Of a stretch of DNA of 64,000 nucleotides, positions 28,456-38,927 are shown in pieces. How positions within the stretch are numbered: the first letter of the stretch is position 1; each line of letters begins with the position of its first letter. Below the pieces are notes generated by a model. That model saw only the letters and a list, made by a program, of their open reading frames with translations. It was not told the DNA's origin and made no database searches. The position numbers and the translations under genes were made by a program. Source of the DNA: CBCOTE01 sp965112965 (GTDB lineage Bacteria > Desulfobacterota > Desulfovibrionia > Desulfovibrionales > Desulfovibrionaceae); contig CBCOTE010000021.1 in assembly GCA_965112965.1 (NCBI GenBank), positions 1 through 64,000 on the forward strand, in the 5' to 3' direction.

Positions 28456-28515
28456 AGTATTTTTCTCGGTTGTTGGCTTATAAGATATAATGGCGAATTG
28501 GCGTTGAGGTCGGAT

Positions 28516-31026
28516 CTAGTGCATGGCGCCGTGACATTTTTTGTACTTCTTGCCACTGCCACAAGGGCAATGGTCGTTGCGGCCCACCTTGGGTGCCTCG
28601 CGCCGAGTGGGCTGGCGTTTAGGGATGTCCTCCTCGGTAGGACTAGAGTAGTTTAGGTTTTGGGCGGTATCTTTATGTATGAATTCTTCCTCAGCCACGT
28701 GTTGCAGCCGTAGACGGACCAAGGCGCGCATGGTGCTTTCCTTGATGAGATAGAGCATTTCCTGGAACATCTCAAAGCCTTCGCGTTTGTATTCTTGTTT
28801 AGGATCTTTTTGACTGTATCCGCGTAGGCCGATGCCTTGGCGCAAATAATCCATATTTTGGAGGTGCTCCTTCCAACAACGGTCTAGACTTTCGAGCAGA
28901 AAAAAGCGTAAGATTTCTTGGTAGTGTTCGGCGGCATTGATTTTGAGCCGGTCCAAGATGCCGGATACAGCCTGACTAGCCGCTTCCTTGGGTGGTAGTG
29001 GGGTTAGGTTCAGGAATCTGGACAGCCAAAAAATCTCCTCGATACGGCTACGTACATGGTTAACAATTTCCTTGTCGGCCTTGTTTTTGGCTGTTTCCAT
29101 TGTGGCGTATGCGTCGTCGAGGAGATCGTTCGCTAATTCTCTGGTCATAACATCAACATCTTCTGCAGTTATTACATCGCGTCGGAGGCCATAAATGACC
29201 TCGCGCTGCTGGTTCATGACATTGTCATATTCAAGGAGTAACTTGCGGATCTCGAAGTTGTGGCTTTCTACCCGGCGTTGGGCGTTCTCTATAGCTCGGG
29301 AAACCATACGATTTTCAATGGCCTGGCCGTCCTCCATGCCTAACCGATCCATGATTCCGGAGATACGGTCCGAACCGAAGAGGCGCAGTAAATCGTCGTT
29401 TAGGGCCAGATAAAAACGAGAGCTGCCTAAATCACCTTGGCGGCCGGAGCGACCGCGTAGCTGGTTATCTATGCGCCGACTCTCGTGGCGTTCGGTACCT
29501 AGGACGTGCAGGCCGCCTAGTTCTACCACTCCTGGACTGAGCACAATATCCGTGCCACGACCAGCCATATTCGTTGCGATGGTCACCCGGCCTTGTTGTC
29601 CAGCAAGGGCCACGATTTCGGCTTCGCGCTCGTGGTGTTTAGCGTTTAGTACCTCATGGGGCACGCGCAGTTTGGTAAGCATGGAGGCAATGAGTTCAGA
29701 TTTTTCGATAGAAATAGTACCAACGAGCACGGGTTGTTTTTTTTTGTGTAGCTCGGCGATATTTTGGGCGATAGCTTCAAATTTTTCTCGTTGGGTCTTG
29801 TACACTACGTCAGGAAAGTCATGGCGAACCATAGGCTGGTGGGTGGGGATTGAGATGACTTCGAGGTTATAAATTTGGCGGAACTCCACAGCCTCTGTGT
29901 CGGCTGTGCCGGTCATACCAGCTAGTTTGGCGTATATTCGGAAGTAATTTTGAAAAGTGATAGAGGCTAATGTTTGATTTTCAGCTTCAATCTTGACGTT
30001 TTCCTTGGCCTCCAGGGCTTGGTGCAGGCCGTCTGAATAGCGTCGGCCGGGCATTAGGCGGCCAGTGAATTCGTCTACAATAACTACTTGGCTATCTTTA
30101 ATAATGTAGTCCACATCCAGCTTGAAGAGCTGGTGGGCCTTGAGGGCCTGGAGAATATGGTGCTGGAAACGGACATTGGCGGGGTCGTAGAGGTTATCAA
30201 GATGCAAGATGTTTTCGCAGTGGGCTACGCCTTCCTCGGTTAAAGCTACGCTACGGGATTTTTCGTCGATGGTGTAGTGCATCTCGGCTTTGAGCATGGG
30301 GATGAGCGCGTTGATTTTGGCGTACAGATGAGTTGAATTTTCGACCGGGCCGGAGATTATGAGTGGAGTACGGGCCTCATCGATGAGTATGGAGTCTACC
30401 TCATCCACAATGGCGTAATAGAGTGGTCGTTGGACTAGCTGTTCAGCGTAGAATTTCATGTTGTCGCGTAAGTAATCAAAGCCGAACTCGTTATTAGTTC
30501 CGTATGTGACGTCTGCGGTATAGGCTTCCTGACGTTGCCGGTCATCTAGATCGTGGACTATAACTCCCGTTGAAAGGCCGAGAAATGCGTAGAGTTTGCC
30601 CATCCAGGCGGCGTCGCGTCGGGCTAGGTAGTCGTTCACTGTGACGACGTGTACGCCCTTACCAGTTAGGCTGTTGAGCACTACAGGTAAGGTGGCCACC
30701 AGAGTTTTGCCTTCGCCGGTTTTCATTTCTGATATTTTGCCAGCATTCAAGACGATGCCGCCCAAACATTGGACGTCGAAGTGGCGCATAGACAAGGCAC
30801 GCCGACCGGCCTCACGTACTAGGGCAAAGACCTCGGGTAGCAGGGCGTCCAGCATTTCTCCGGCTCGGTAGCGATTGCGATATTCCTGGTACTTGGGCGG
30901 GAAGTCCGCGTCGTCTAGGTTTTGTGTAGCTGGTTCCAGGGCGTTGATATGCTCTATGAGTGGCTGCAAGGTCTTCAAATAGCGCTCATTGCGCGTACCG
31001 AAGAGTTTGTTGAGGATGCCGAACAT
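28516..31026 (-). CDS. secA: SecA, preprotein translocase ATPase
   Basis: Motor that pushes preproteins through SecYEG at the membrane. 836 aa, full length. Nucleotide-binding domain 1 has KTGEGKTLVA (Walker A) and VDEVDSILIDEARTPLII. Nucleotide-binding domain 2 has TNMAGRGTDIVL and QLRGRSGRQGD. The C-terminal SecB/lipid-binding zinc motif is intact: GRNDHCPCGSGKKYKKCHG. AAGGAG precedes the ATG. Antisense frames within it are shadows. Confidence 0.98.
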   Translation of the reverse strand: MFGILNKLFGTRNERYLKTLQPLIEHINALEPATQNLDDADFPPKYQEYRNRYRAGEMLDALLPEVFALVREAGRRALSMRHFDVQCLGGIVLNAGKISEMKTGEGKTLVATLPVVLNSLTGKGVHVVTVNDYLARRDAAWMGKLYAFLGLSTGVIVHDLDDRQRQEAYTADVTYGTNNEFGFDYLRDNMKFYAEQLVQRPLYYAIVDEVDSILIDEARTPLIISGPVENSTHLYAKINALIPMLKAEMHYTIDEKSRSVALTEEGVAHCENILHLDNLYDPANVRFQHHILQALKAHQLFKLDVDYIIKDSQVVIVDEFTGRLMPGRRYSDGLHQALEAKENVKIEAENQTLASITFQNYFRIYAKLAGMTGTADTEAVEFRQIYNLEVISIPTHQPMVRHDFPDVVYKTQREKFEAIAQNIAELHKKKQPVLVGTISIEKSELIASMLTKLRVPHEVLNAKHHEREAEIVALAGQQGRVTIATNMAGRGTDIVLSPGVVELGGLHVLGTERHESRRIDNQLRGRSGRQGDLGSSRFYLALNDDLLRLFGSDRISGIMDRLGMEDGQAIENRMVSRAIENAQRRVESHNFEIRKLLLEYDNVMNQQREVIYGLRRDVITAEDVDVMTRELANDLLDDAYATMETAKNKADKEIVNHVRSRIEEIFWLSRFLNLTPLPPKEAASQAVSGILDRLKINAAEHYQEILRFFLLESLDRCWKEHLQNMDYLRQGIGLRGYSQKDPKQEYKREGFEMFQEMLYLIKESTMRALVRLRLQHVAEEEFIHKDTAQNLNYSSPTEEDIPKRQPTRREAPKVGRNDHCPCGSGKKYKKCHGAMH

Positions 31027-32706
31027 AGCTTCTCCTTCAAAAAAAATTCACAACAGGGAGGCCGCGGCGAAATGGTATCTATAGTAAGAATTAATAATTT
31101 GATACCAAACTGTAATTTTTTAACCATCAGTTTAAACCAATACTTGGTACTAATACTGTCCGCGGCTGGACCAAAACGGGGACGGCTCCGGAAATTAGTT
31201 GCTGCTTTTTTATATTGAAGGACCTCAACAGTCAATGATTTGAACTTCTAGTATGGGCGGCGTTAGGTGTTTTACTGCGTGTCTTATTTTGTTAGAGTGT
31301 AGTTTATTAGTCTGATTGATCGATATTGTTCGGATATGTTTATTTTAATAAAAAGAGAAAAGAAGTCTACACGGTTCTAAGACAGGCGAAAGAGGAAAAT
31401 CGTGCTGAATTTTATAGCGTAGGTCGGGCAGTGGTTGGTCAGGGCATACACTAAGAGCACAACGATACCTTGCTGATCGAGCTCGATCAGGATGGTGCTT
31501 TATGGTTAGCTTTTACCTACTGATAGTTCACAAAAAATGCAATCTGGTGTTGGTATTTAGTTTTACTATGGCCGAACTTAAAAGCGTAGTGCCCTCGGTT
31601 TAAAAAGTGGTCTGACTTTGACAGTTCCATAGCCGTGGTATTCTTTGAGACGTCGTTGTTTATAATTTTGGCCTGGACATTGCCAGTTGCCAGAAATCGG
31701 CCAAAGGCTATGGGAAAAGATAGGGACTCATTTAAACTAGCCCATTATGGGGTTGTCGTCCAGAGAGATGATTTTTATAGTTGTTAAATAAATATGGATA
31801 AGTTTGAATTAGCTAGCAAAGCATGCCACATATGTTCACGATGGTCAGAGAAGGTAGACTGAGTCGATGTCGGACCGAGCGGGTACTGTAGAACATGGGA
31901 CTGGCAATCGATGAAGACATTGAGCATGGGAACTCCAAAACAAGACATGCAGATATCAATAATCATTTTGTTGAATGACATACATCTAATTCTATTCAGC
32001 GTGGCCGGCGTAGTCAATATGCTGTGCGGGCTCTAGGTCCGGGTGGTGACTTGAGAGGTGTGAATGTATTGACCGTCTACTGGATTGGGGTATAATTATC
32101 ATACTTACGTGGTAATCGGTCTGGAGCGGCCTATGGCTGGTTGTACAGAGATGACTGTAGACATCATGGCACTAGAAAATGCGAACTGCTTATTTTTTTA
32201 CGCGGCCGTATAAATATTGTGCTACAGGCCTTTTATTTGTTCGGCATAGTAGCCGTTTTGAACAACATGGTTCTTAGATTATGGCTAGCAGATCAATGAC
32301 GTGCTGGAAAGGACCCGTAGATAGTCTAGCTGCAAGGACTGGCCGGTAGAGTAGCTTTTCGGCCCATCTTTTGAGCGGGAGAACGGCAGCAGTGGTATAT
32401 TGGAAGGGGCCTTACTTTATATCCATTACGTTTATGGCTGATAAGTCTACGAGAAGTTTAGACGTTACCACCGGCGGCTAGGTCATAAACTTTTTATTGT
32501 TTCCTAATAGAAAGGCATGTGTGATGTTAGTATCCATCGCTTGCGATCCGGCCTTGCTGTCCCATGTGGTTAGTAGTTGGACGGCTGCATTGTCCATTAG
32601 ATACATAGGTACAGTATAGAAACTTTCATGTAGGGATCGGACCGGATGTCTGAACTCACGGTGAGGACGGGTGGCAAAAATTCCATCCAGGATTTTGACT
32701 GGCAGT

Positions 32707-33286
32707 CTATCTGGTTTGCAAGGAGCTACAGACCGGCCTGTTAGATTTCGGGATTTTCCTAATTTTCTTGGTCCTTAGATTTGGAAATGTGACTACGATG
32801 AGTTCTTTCTGACCATTTTTATCCATATCGAACTGGAGAGTGACGCGTGTATTCTGCAGGCTCGTAGATTTGGAAAATAGCTAATCCACCGGTATCTTGT
32901 CGGCTGAGGTATTGATTTTATTTTTTGGCTGTTAGGTTATAATGGACGAGCTAGTGATCTTGTGGGCCGTGGCTGCGAACTTAGTTTTAGTTCTAAGAGG
33001 ACTTCAGGCTGCCGTCCTTATAGAACTTCAAGGCTGTAATAGTAGTTATACGTCCTAATGCATATGCAGATTGATCCTTCCCTTTGTCTGATTGTAGTTT
33101 TTTGCCGTCAATTCCGACGGCAGCCGACCTGATAAGCAGTCTGCTCAGTTTTGAGCCGTGGCTGTTTATTGGCCTACATGCTCTGTCGGTCACGGACTTA
33201 GTCTGTCTTGAACAATGGCTATCTATGTATATATGCTGGCCATATCGGCTGAGAGGGCCGGAGTTGGTGTAGCAATGAAGCTGCAC
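32707..33286 (-). pseudogene. broken gene with FG-GAP/VCBS-like piece
   Basis: On the minus strand, 32993-33286 is open for 97 codons (ending ITALKFYKDGSLKSS). After further stops and a frame change, 32707-32850 reads LQFDMDKNGQKELIVVTF. The FDMDKNGQKELIV piece resembles the D-x-D-x-D-G-x-x-E-L calcium-binding loop of FG-GAP/VCBS repeats found in secreted beta-propellers. Identification rests on that one short motif. Confidence 0.3.
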
Positions 33287-33407
33287 CGGACCATAGAATA
33301 GATCTTTCTCTATGGTGGTTGGTGAATGCGCGCTTTTGTTGAGGTTAATCTAGGCCTAGATTAGTTTATGGGTAATTTGGCTGTCTAACCGCATCTGTCC
33401 GGACTAG

Positions 33408-33475
33408 CAGCCTTATTCTCTAGACAGCATCGGCACAGTTTAGACAGTGCCGATGCTGTCTAGAGAATAAGGCTG
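33408..33475. repeat. perfect 29-bp inverted repeat (hairpin, 10-base loop)
   Basis: Arm 1 occupies 33408-33436 and arm 2 occupies 33447-33475. They are exact reverse complements across 29 bases, separated by AGTTTAGACA. The arms contain CCTTATTCTCTAGACAGCAT. No T tract follows, so it is not a standard terminator. The perfect match in otherwise degraded DNA stands out. Confidence 0.9.
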
Positions 33476-36308
33476 TGCCATTGCTACACTTAGGTATCTG
33501 AGCGTCATGCGACGACTTATTGTGATTATTAATCTAGTGTAAGTTATAGCCTTCAAGATTTAGGACCAGCTTAGATCTGGTTATCTGGGCCCTTCGATGA
33601 CGTTCTAGATACGCTAAAGGCTAGCTAAAACTGTACCGCTAGGTCAACGGATATAATTATTTTTTTGGTCTGAGATTATCGACCTTGGTGTTAATTGGGA
33701 GACAGTGAGGCCAGCATATACCGGTCGGTTTGGGAACAGCTGCCAGGCAAGATGTCGATTTTTCTTCATCATTGATATTGTTAGTGGGGCACCTCGAGGT
33801 CTTTTATTAGGTCGTAATAACCATTCATTAGTACAATGTTTTTTTAAAGCCCAAGTCTACCTGTTGGAGGTGATATATTATCTACATCATTAGATGGTTG
33901 CTGATTCCGATAATATACGCGATTGATCGAGGCGTAATGGGAGGGCAAACAGTGGTCGCTCCTTGACCTTTCTTTGGAATGTTAGTTTTGGTCTGTGGCA
34001 GTGAATTTTGTGCAAGTGCTGGGGCTGGGTGGTGGGTGAGTTTTATTCGGTAAGGTGGGTTTGGCTGCGTAATGCTGTAGTTAACTCGGTGGCGGTGGTT
34101 TTCGTCCAGAAGGACGTACGGGGACTTAGCCATTAAAAACGTTTCAGAAATGCAAGGCCTCGGATCGGGGTAACTTTAAACGTTTTCAGTTATAACAGCT
34201 TAGTCATGTAGCCGGTCTATCCGTCCAGAAAGTGTTCTTGTTCGCTTTGCATGGCATATATGGTGAAGGTAATGACAGTAATATCTGGATTGACAGAACC
34301 TATTAACTGTTTTTTATGAACTTGGTGGCTGCTAAGTTTTCCGTGCGGGGGTATTTAGATGTTTATGAGCACGGCGTCGTAAAGATGGACAGTTAGGGCC
34401 TCTAGTACCTCCAATTGTTGTCGACTATATGGTGTCTAGATTTATACCCGTTTGAAGTTTGTGAGCCAGTTGACTATTTCGTTCTTCACTACCGGACCAG
34501 CATGTGATTTGCGATCTGTACTAGAAAAAATAGTTGAGATAATTTTGAAAAGCAAGGTTCGTTGTCTATCTATATGGTTGTGGTGAAGGTCATGATAGTT
34601 TCTGGTTAAATGTATTCTTCTATACTTTAGGGTCATGCTTAGTAGTAAGCTTAGCTAGCATAAGACATTTAGTCTGAGCCCACTGCACTAAACTTACTTG
34701 ATAGGAGTTGTTGACTTGGGTAAATGGTTTAAAAAACTGTTTCAGATTTTTTTATTCAGAATGTATGTATCCGTATCGGCTACCTTGAAGAGTATTTGTA
34801 TGTTTGTTTTTTTTATTATGAGATTTATAAAGTCAAAACTAGTGACGGCATCCTTGCTGATAAACTTGATGTTATTGCTCATAAAGTTTAATATAAGTTA
34901 CTCTAATTAATATGGATTACTCGAGCACCTGGTTAGGTGAGTTTTTAGGTCCAGCATACCGTAAAGATTAAGGCCTTTAAACTATATTTATACATGCAGC
35001 CTGGTCATACAGTCTGGCCATGATGTTATGACATTACACAGATAGGCAATGAAGTCGAAGGGTTTATTCTGGAATTCCATCCGGTCAACCTAGACATATG
35101 AGGGCCGAGATGTAACTGAGGATCTTGACCAGGCCTAGACGCCTGAGCTAATGGCTGTGTTGGGTAATCCTGCTATCGATTGCTAAAAGGTTATTTTGGA
35201 GCGCTAGAGTATGTTGAGCATACTGTTCATAGGCTCTATGTAATTCTATAGACTATGTTGTCAGAAATTTCTATTTGTTAGCTTGTAGTCTTATTGCGGT
35301 CGTCGATAATAATCAGCAGGTGTTCTAGGTGTTTATATTTAGTGGTATCTCGAGCATAGTTGTTATTTATCGAGCGTTTGCGCAAGGCCTGATATTGCCT
35401 GACAATGTTGTCTCTGGGCCAGGACAGTAGAATTTTAGCCTTATTAGTTTGGCCTTAATAAGTAAGACATAAGTCGGTCAGCTACCAAAGATATTATCGT
35501 ACTCGTCTCTAAGAAATATGCGCACTTTTAGCACAACATGTACATGGCCTTACTGCCATGCGTAGGTTTTAGTATATCGAATAAAACGACAGTGAACAGG
35601 TCTGACCCATAGAGGTTATGGAGATATGGCAATATTTATCTATTAGTAAAAAATATGTATCAAAGGCGTGTGGCTACCAATGTTGGACCATGGGAGCGAA
35701 TGTGTAGAGACATAACAGTTATAAAACCAGGTAGTCATAGATTGGCTATGTATCTCTCATTATATCCTAATGCCAGATGCCTAGGATACGTTTATATGTC
35801 GGATTGATGTTTATGATGACATAGTTGTCCTGTTGCCCGACGATAGCTAAGACGAAGCTATACATGGACATAGTCATGCCGTCGAACTGGGACAACCGTT
35901 CGCTCTACCTTTACGAGATCTCGACTTCGTGCAGGGCATTAATGTCGGATAAGATGGCTAGGGCTGAGTAGAGCTATATTTTTCTGGAAAGTATTTGGGA
36001 ATTGCACTATTGACAGTCAATAGTTTCGATCTTCGCCTGGGTGATAAGCGTTTATGACGATATATTACACCTAGTAGCTGCTGCATAGGTCAACCATGAT
36101 GGTGCTACCCTCTTCTTGTAAGAACGAGCTGCCATTGCAGATAGTTTGCATATGTGGGGGGGGGTAATGGAGTCTTTTTTCAGAAGCTACTTCTGAGTTT
36201 GATAAAAAAAGTCCTGCAGGACCGTTAATTTAGTCCGATTATGATGCACTGAGGCTTTATGGTAGAAGATTTCTGAGTTGTGGTCTCAAAGGGGTGACGT
36301 TATTACTT

Positions 36309-36545
36309 TCAGTTTTCCGGCGGCCAGTCTTGATAGTCTTGAGTTGGGTGGAATATTGGACGTGAATTGGGTGATAAAAAATTGAGTAAAAATACTGAAA
36401 GATAGCCACTAACACTTATTAAAGGCTGACTTTGTAGGAGATTTATTAGAGGAGCAAGGTCGGTAATGTTCGAGTCGCTTGTTTGGTTCAAGTATTTGAC
36501 TAGGGCTTGGATATATTGTTGATATTGGTGACGATGAATAGGCAT
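36309..36545 (-). pseudogene. open fragment of 78 codons, unknown
   Basis: Minus-strand frame with protein-like composition (YQQYIQALVKYLNQTSDSNI, TDLAPLINLLQS) and GAAGA just before the ATG. It may be a real small protein or the N-terminal piece of a truncated gene; the last third looks less natural. No family is recognised. Confidence 0.25.
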
Positions 36546-36901
36546 TCTTCGATTTTGATGTGTTGGGTTAGCGCTGCATACATAGGTGGAGTATCAGATT
36601 ACCAGATAAACAATTTGGCAGCTAGAGTCGATCGAATACGTCGAACATCATGTGAATGGATTAGTGCCTAAGATTAACTCAGTCGGTGAAGTTATTGGTC
36701 GTAGCGGATAAGCAATATTTTTTTATGTGGGGCCTATGGACGAACTGGTTGGGGCAGCAGGGAAGGGGCGAGCTGTATATTTTTTTAGTTGCTCCAGTTC
36801 AGTATAGTAAGCATGGATAACTGAGGATGAATAGAAAGGGTGGCAATCATGTTAAAGGTTACTATTCGAAGGGGGGGCGTAGATATGAAGTGTAAGATAA
36901 G

Positions 36902-38806
36902 TTATTCAAGGACCTTAGGATTGACTAGCTCAATTTTGACCTTTTCTCGAAGGCTATTTAAGAAGGCTTCCACCACTTCATGCTTGCGCTGTTGGTCTAT
37001 AATCTGATGCCAGACGTTTTTTTCAGTATTCCACTGTTCGTTCGTGGGTAGGATGCATTCGGTGAGGCGGGCGATGAGCGCTCCTTTATCTGTAGGATAG
37101 ACTGCGGGTAGCCAGTCTCCTGGGTTAGCCCTAAAAGCGGCCTCGGCCAGGGCGATATTTTGTCCCAGGTCCTGGATTATACCCTGGCGGCCAAAAGACG
37201 GGCTATCTTTGAATTGAGCCTGGTAAAGTTGGGGTAAGTTATTTTTTTGAGCGGCTTCAAGGAGCTCCTGAGCTTTTCGTATAGTTTGGGCCATGGCGGT
37301 CTCCTCCTGGAGCTTGTGGACGATATCCGACTGGACCGTCTCTAGAGGTAGGGTCTCCTCGGGCTTAACCTCTTTGACTGTTGCCAATAGAAAACCATGG
37401 ATAATAGGCAGGGGGGTGTCTGTAGTCTCGCCCGCTAACATAGTAAATAGCATGTCTACGGCCTTGGGCGTTAGTCCTGGCAGCTTGATGGGTACCTCGT
37501 CGCGACTTATAGTGAGTTGCTTGCTTAGGGGAAGCCCCAATTCTTGGCTGATTTTGGTTAGGTCGGCCCCGGCCATCTGAAGTTCTATAGCCTGGTCCAG
37601 GAGTTTGGTTACCTGGTCCGTGGCCTGTTCCTCGGCTAGAGTTTGGGCAATACTGGCTTTGACTTGATCCAAGGGTATGCACTGCTCGGCCTCGTGGCTG
37701 TCCACAAGTATGAGATGCCAGCCGAAGACGGTGCGCACTGGGTCGGAGAGTTTATTCAAGGGTAAATTGAAGGCTACTTTTTCGAATGGTTCCACGGTCT
37801 GGCCGCGTTCGATCCATCCAAGATTGCCGTCCTCGGTCGAAGATTCGTCTTCAGAGATATTTCGGGCTACGTCTGCGAAATTTTCGCCTTTAGCCAAACG
37901 TTGATGTATGGCGTTGATGCGGGCTTTAACCTTGTCGTCAGACATTGCTGTGGCATTTTGCTCGGCTATAAGCATGATATTCCGGGCCTTGATGCGTTCC
38001 TTCTGCGTATAGGTCTTAGCGGCGTTTTTTTCGTAGAAATCCTTAATATCTTGCTCGGAGACAGCGTTGTGGTCGGCCAGGATTTCGGGTATGAACTCCA
38101 GATACTCCAAGGAAATGCGTATAGGCAGTTTGAATTCGTTCAGGTGGTTCTTGTAATAGACCTCCACAGCGTCAGTAGTCGGAATAGACATGATGGCTGG
38201 CTCCATAGCAGGTAGAAGCAGGTAGCTGATCTTGCGCTCTTCGCGTTGGAAGGTAAAAAAATCTCGAGCTGTCTGTTCTAGTCCAAGGCTGGAGGGCAAA
38301 ACTGATAGGGCTACGTAATCCATGAGCTTACGGCGAACGAGCATGGTTTTGATTTCCTGTTCAAAATCGGCTACCCCCATATGTTCGGCCCGGATAATAT
38401 GGCGGTATAGCTGCTGGTCAAACTGCTGATTTTCGTTTTGGAAGGCCGGTATTTTGGCGATTTCTTGGCGTATATCTTCTTTCGAAGAGGTTAGGCCCAG
38501 GCTAGCAGCCTCCTCCTGTAGGAGTTCCTCAGTGATCATTTTATCCAGAACCTGACGTTTGAAGTCGAGTTTTTTGAGTTCGTCGGCATCTATGTTTGAT
38601 TGGCGGTGCAGTGCTTCAAGGGCCCGCTTATAGGAACGGCTGAAGGCGGTGATCGAGATAGGCCGTCCGTTGACGTATGCTAGGATGGTGTTACTGCGGC
38701 CGCGCATGGAGCTGAAGCCGAAGTAGAATACGAATACTATAATAATGATGCCAAAAATTAGCTTGACAAAAAGAGACTGAGCCTGGTTGCGAATGAAATT
38801 CATCAT
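36902..38806 (-). CDS. ppiD: PpiD/SurA-like periplasmic peptidyl-prolyl isomerase, membrane-anchored
   Basis: Folding factor anchored in the inner membrane and facing the periplasm. About 634 aa from the Met at 38806, with AGGAG upstream. Residues about 12-34 form one transmembrane helix (LFVKLIFGIIIIVFVFYFGF). A SurA_N-like chaperone region follows (LDKMITEELLQEEAASLGLT). One parvulin domain lies around residues 270-365 (AKGENFADVARNISEDESST, GNLGWIERGQ, FGWHLILVDS). A long helical C-terminal region follows. Domain order matches PpiD. It lies about 120 bases downstream of the aconitase gene on the same strand. Confidence 0.85.
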   Translation of the reverse strand: MMNFIRNQAQSLFVKLIFGIIIIVFVFYFGFSSMRGRSNTILAYVNGRPISITAFSRSYKRALEALHRQSNIDADELKKLDFKRQVLDKMITEELLQEEAASLGLTSSKEDIRQEIAKIPAFQNENQQFDQQLYRHIIRAEHMGVADFEQEIKTMLVRRKLMDYVALSVLPSSLGLEQTARDFFTFQREERKISYLLLPAMEPAIMSIPTTDAVEVYYKNHLNEFKLPIRISLEYLEFIPEILADHNAVSEQDIKDFYEKNAAKTYTQKERIKARNIMLIAEQNATAMSDDKVKARINAIHQRLAKGENFADVARNISEDESSTEDGNLGWIERGQTVEPFEKVAFNLPLNKLSDPVRTVFGWHLILVDSHEAEQCIPLDQVKASIAQTLAEEQATDQVTKLLDQAIELQMAGADLTKISQELGLPLSKQLTISRDEVPIKLPGLTPKAVDMLFTMLAGETTDTPLPIIHGFLLATVKEVKPEETLPLETVQSDIVHKLQEETAMAQTIRKAQELLEAAQKNNLPQLYQAQFKDSPSFGRQGIIQDLGQNIALAEAAFRANPGDWLPAVYPTDKGALIARLTECILPTNEQWNTEKNVWHQIIDQQRKHEVVEAFLNSLREKVKIELVNPKVLE

Positions 38807-38927
38807 ATGAGGAAGACTCCTGGGAAAATTCATATTGCAGCTGATTAAGGCTGCAGTGGTACAATGCTGGACCGGTCAGCTGAACCAGCCGGACCGGTAG
38901 TCGTCCGAACTGGGGCGTTATCGGTCG

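Larger units (their letters stand above)
31027..36901. other. 5.9 kb gene desert, the largest in the window
   Basis: No intact gene can be supported. It contains a perfect 29-bp inverted repeat (33408-33475), a broken gene with an FG-GAP-like piece (32707-33286), and minus-strand open stretches at 33882-34133 and 36309-36545 that could be fragments. A protein-like minus-strand stretch lies around 35330-35400 (LRKRSINNNYARDTTKYKHL). The DNA is rich in TAG/TAA in all frames and in A/T runs. No rRNA, tRNA or mobile element was recognised. Confidence 0.5.
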
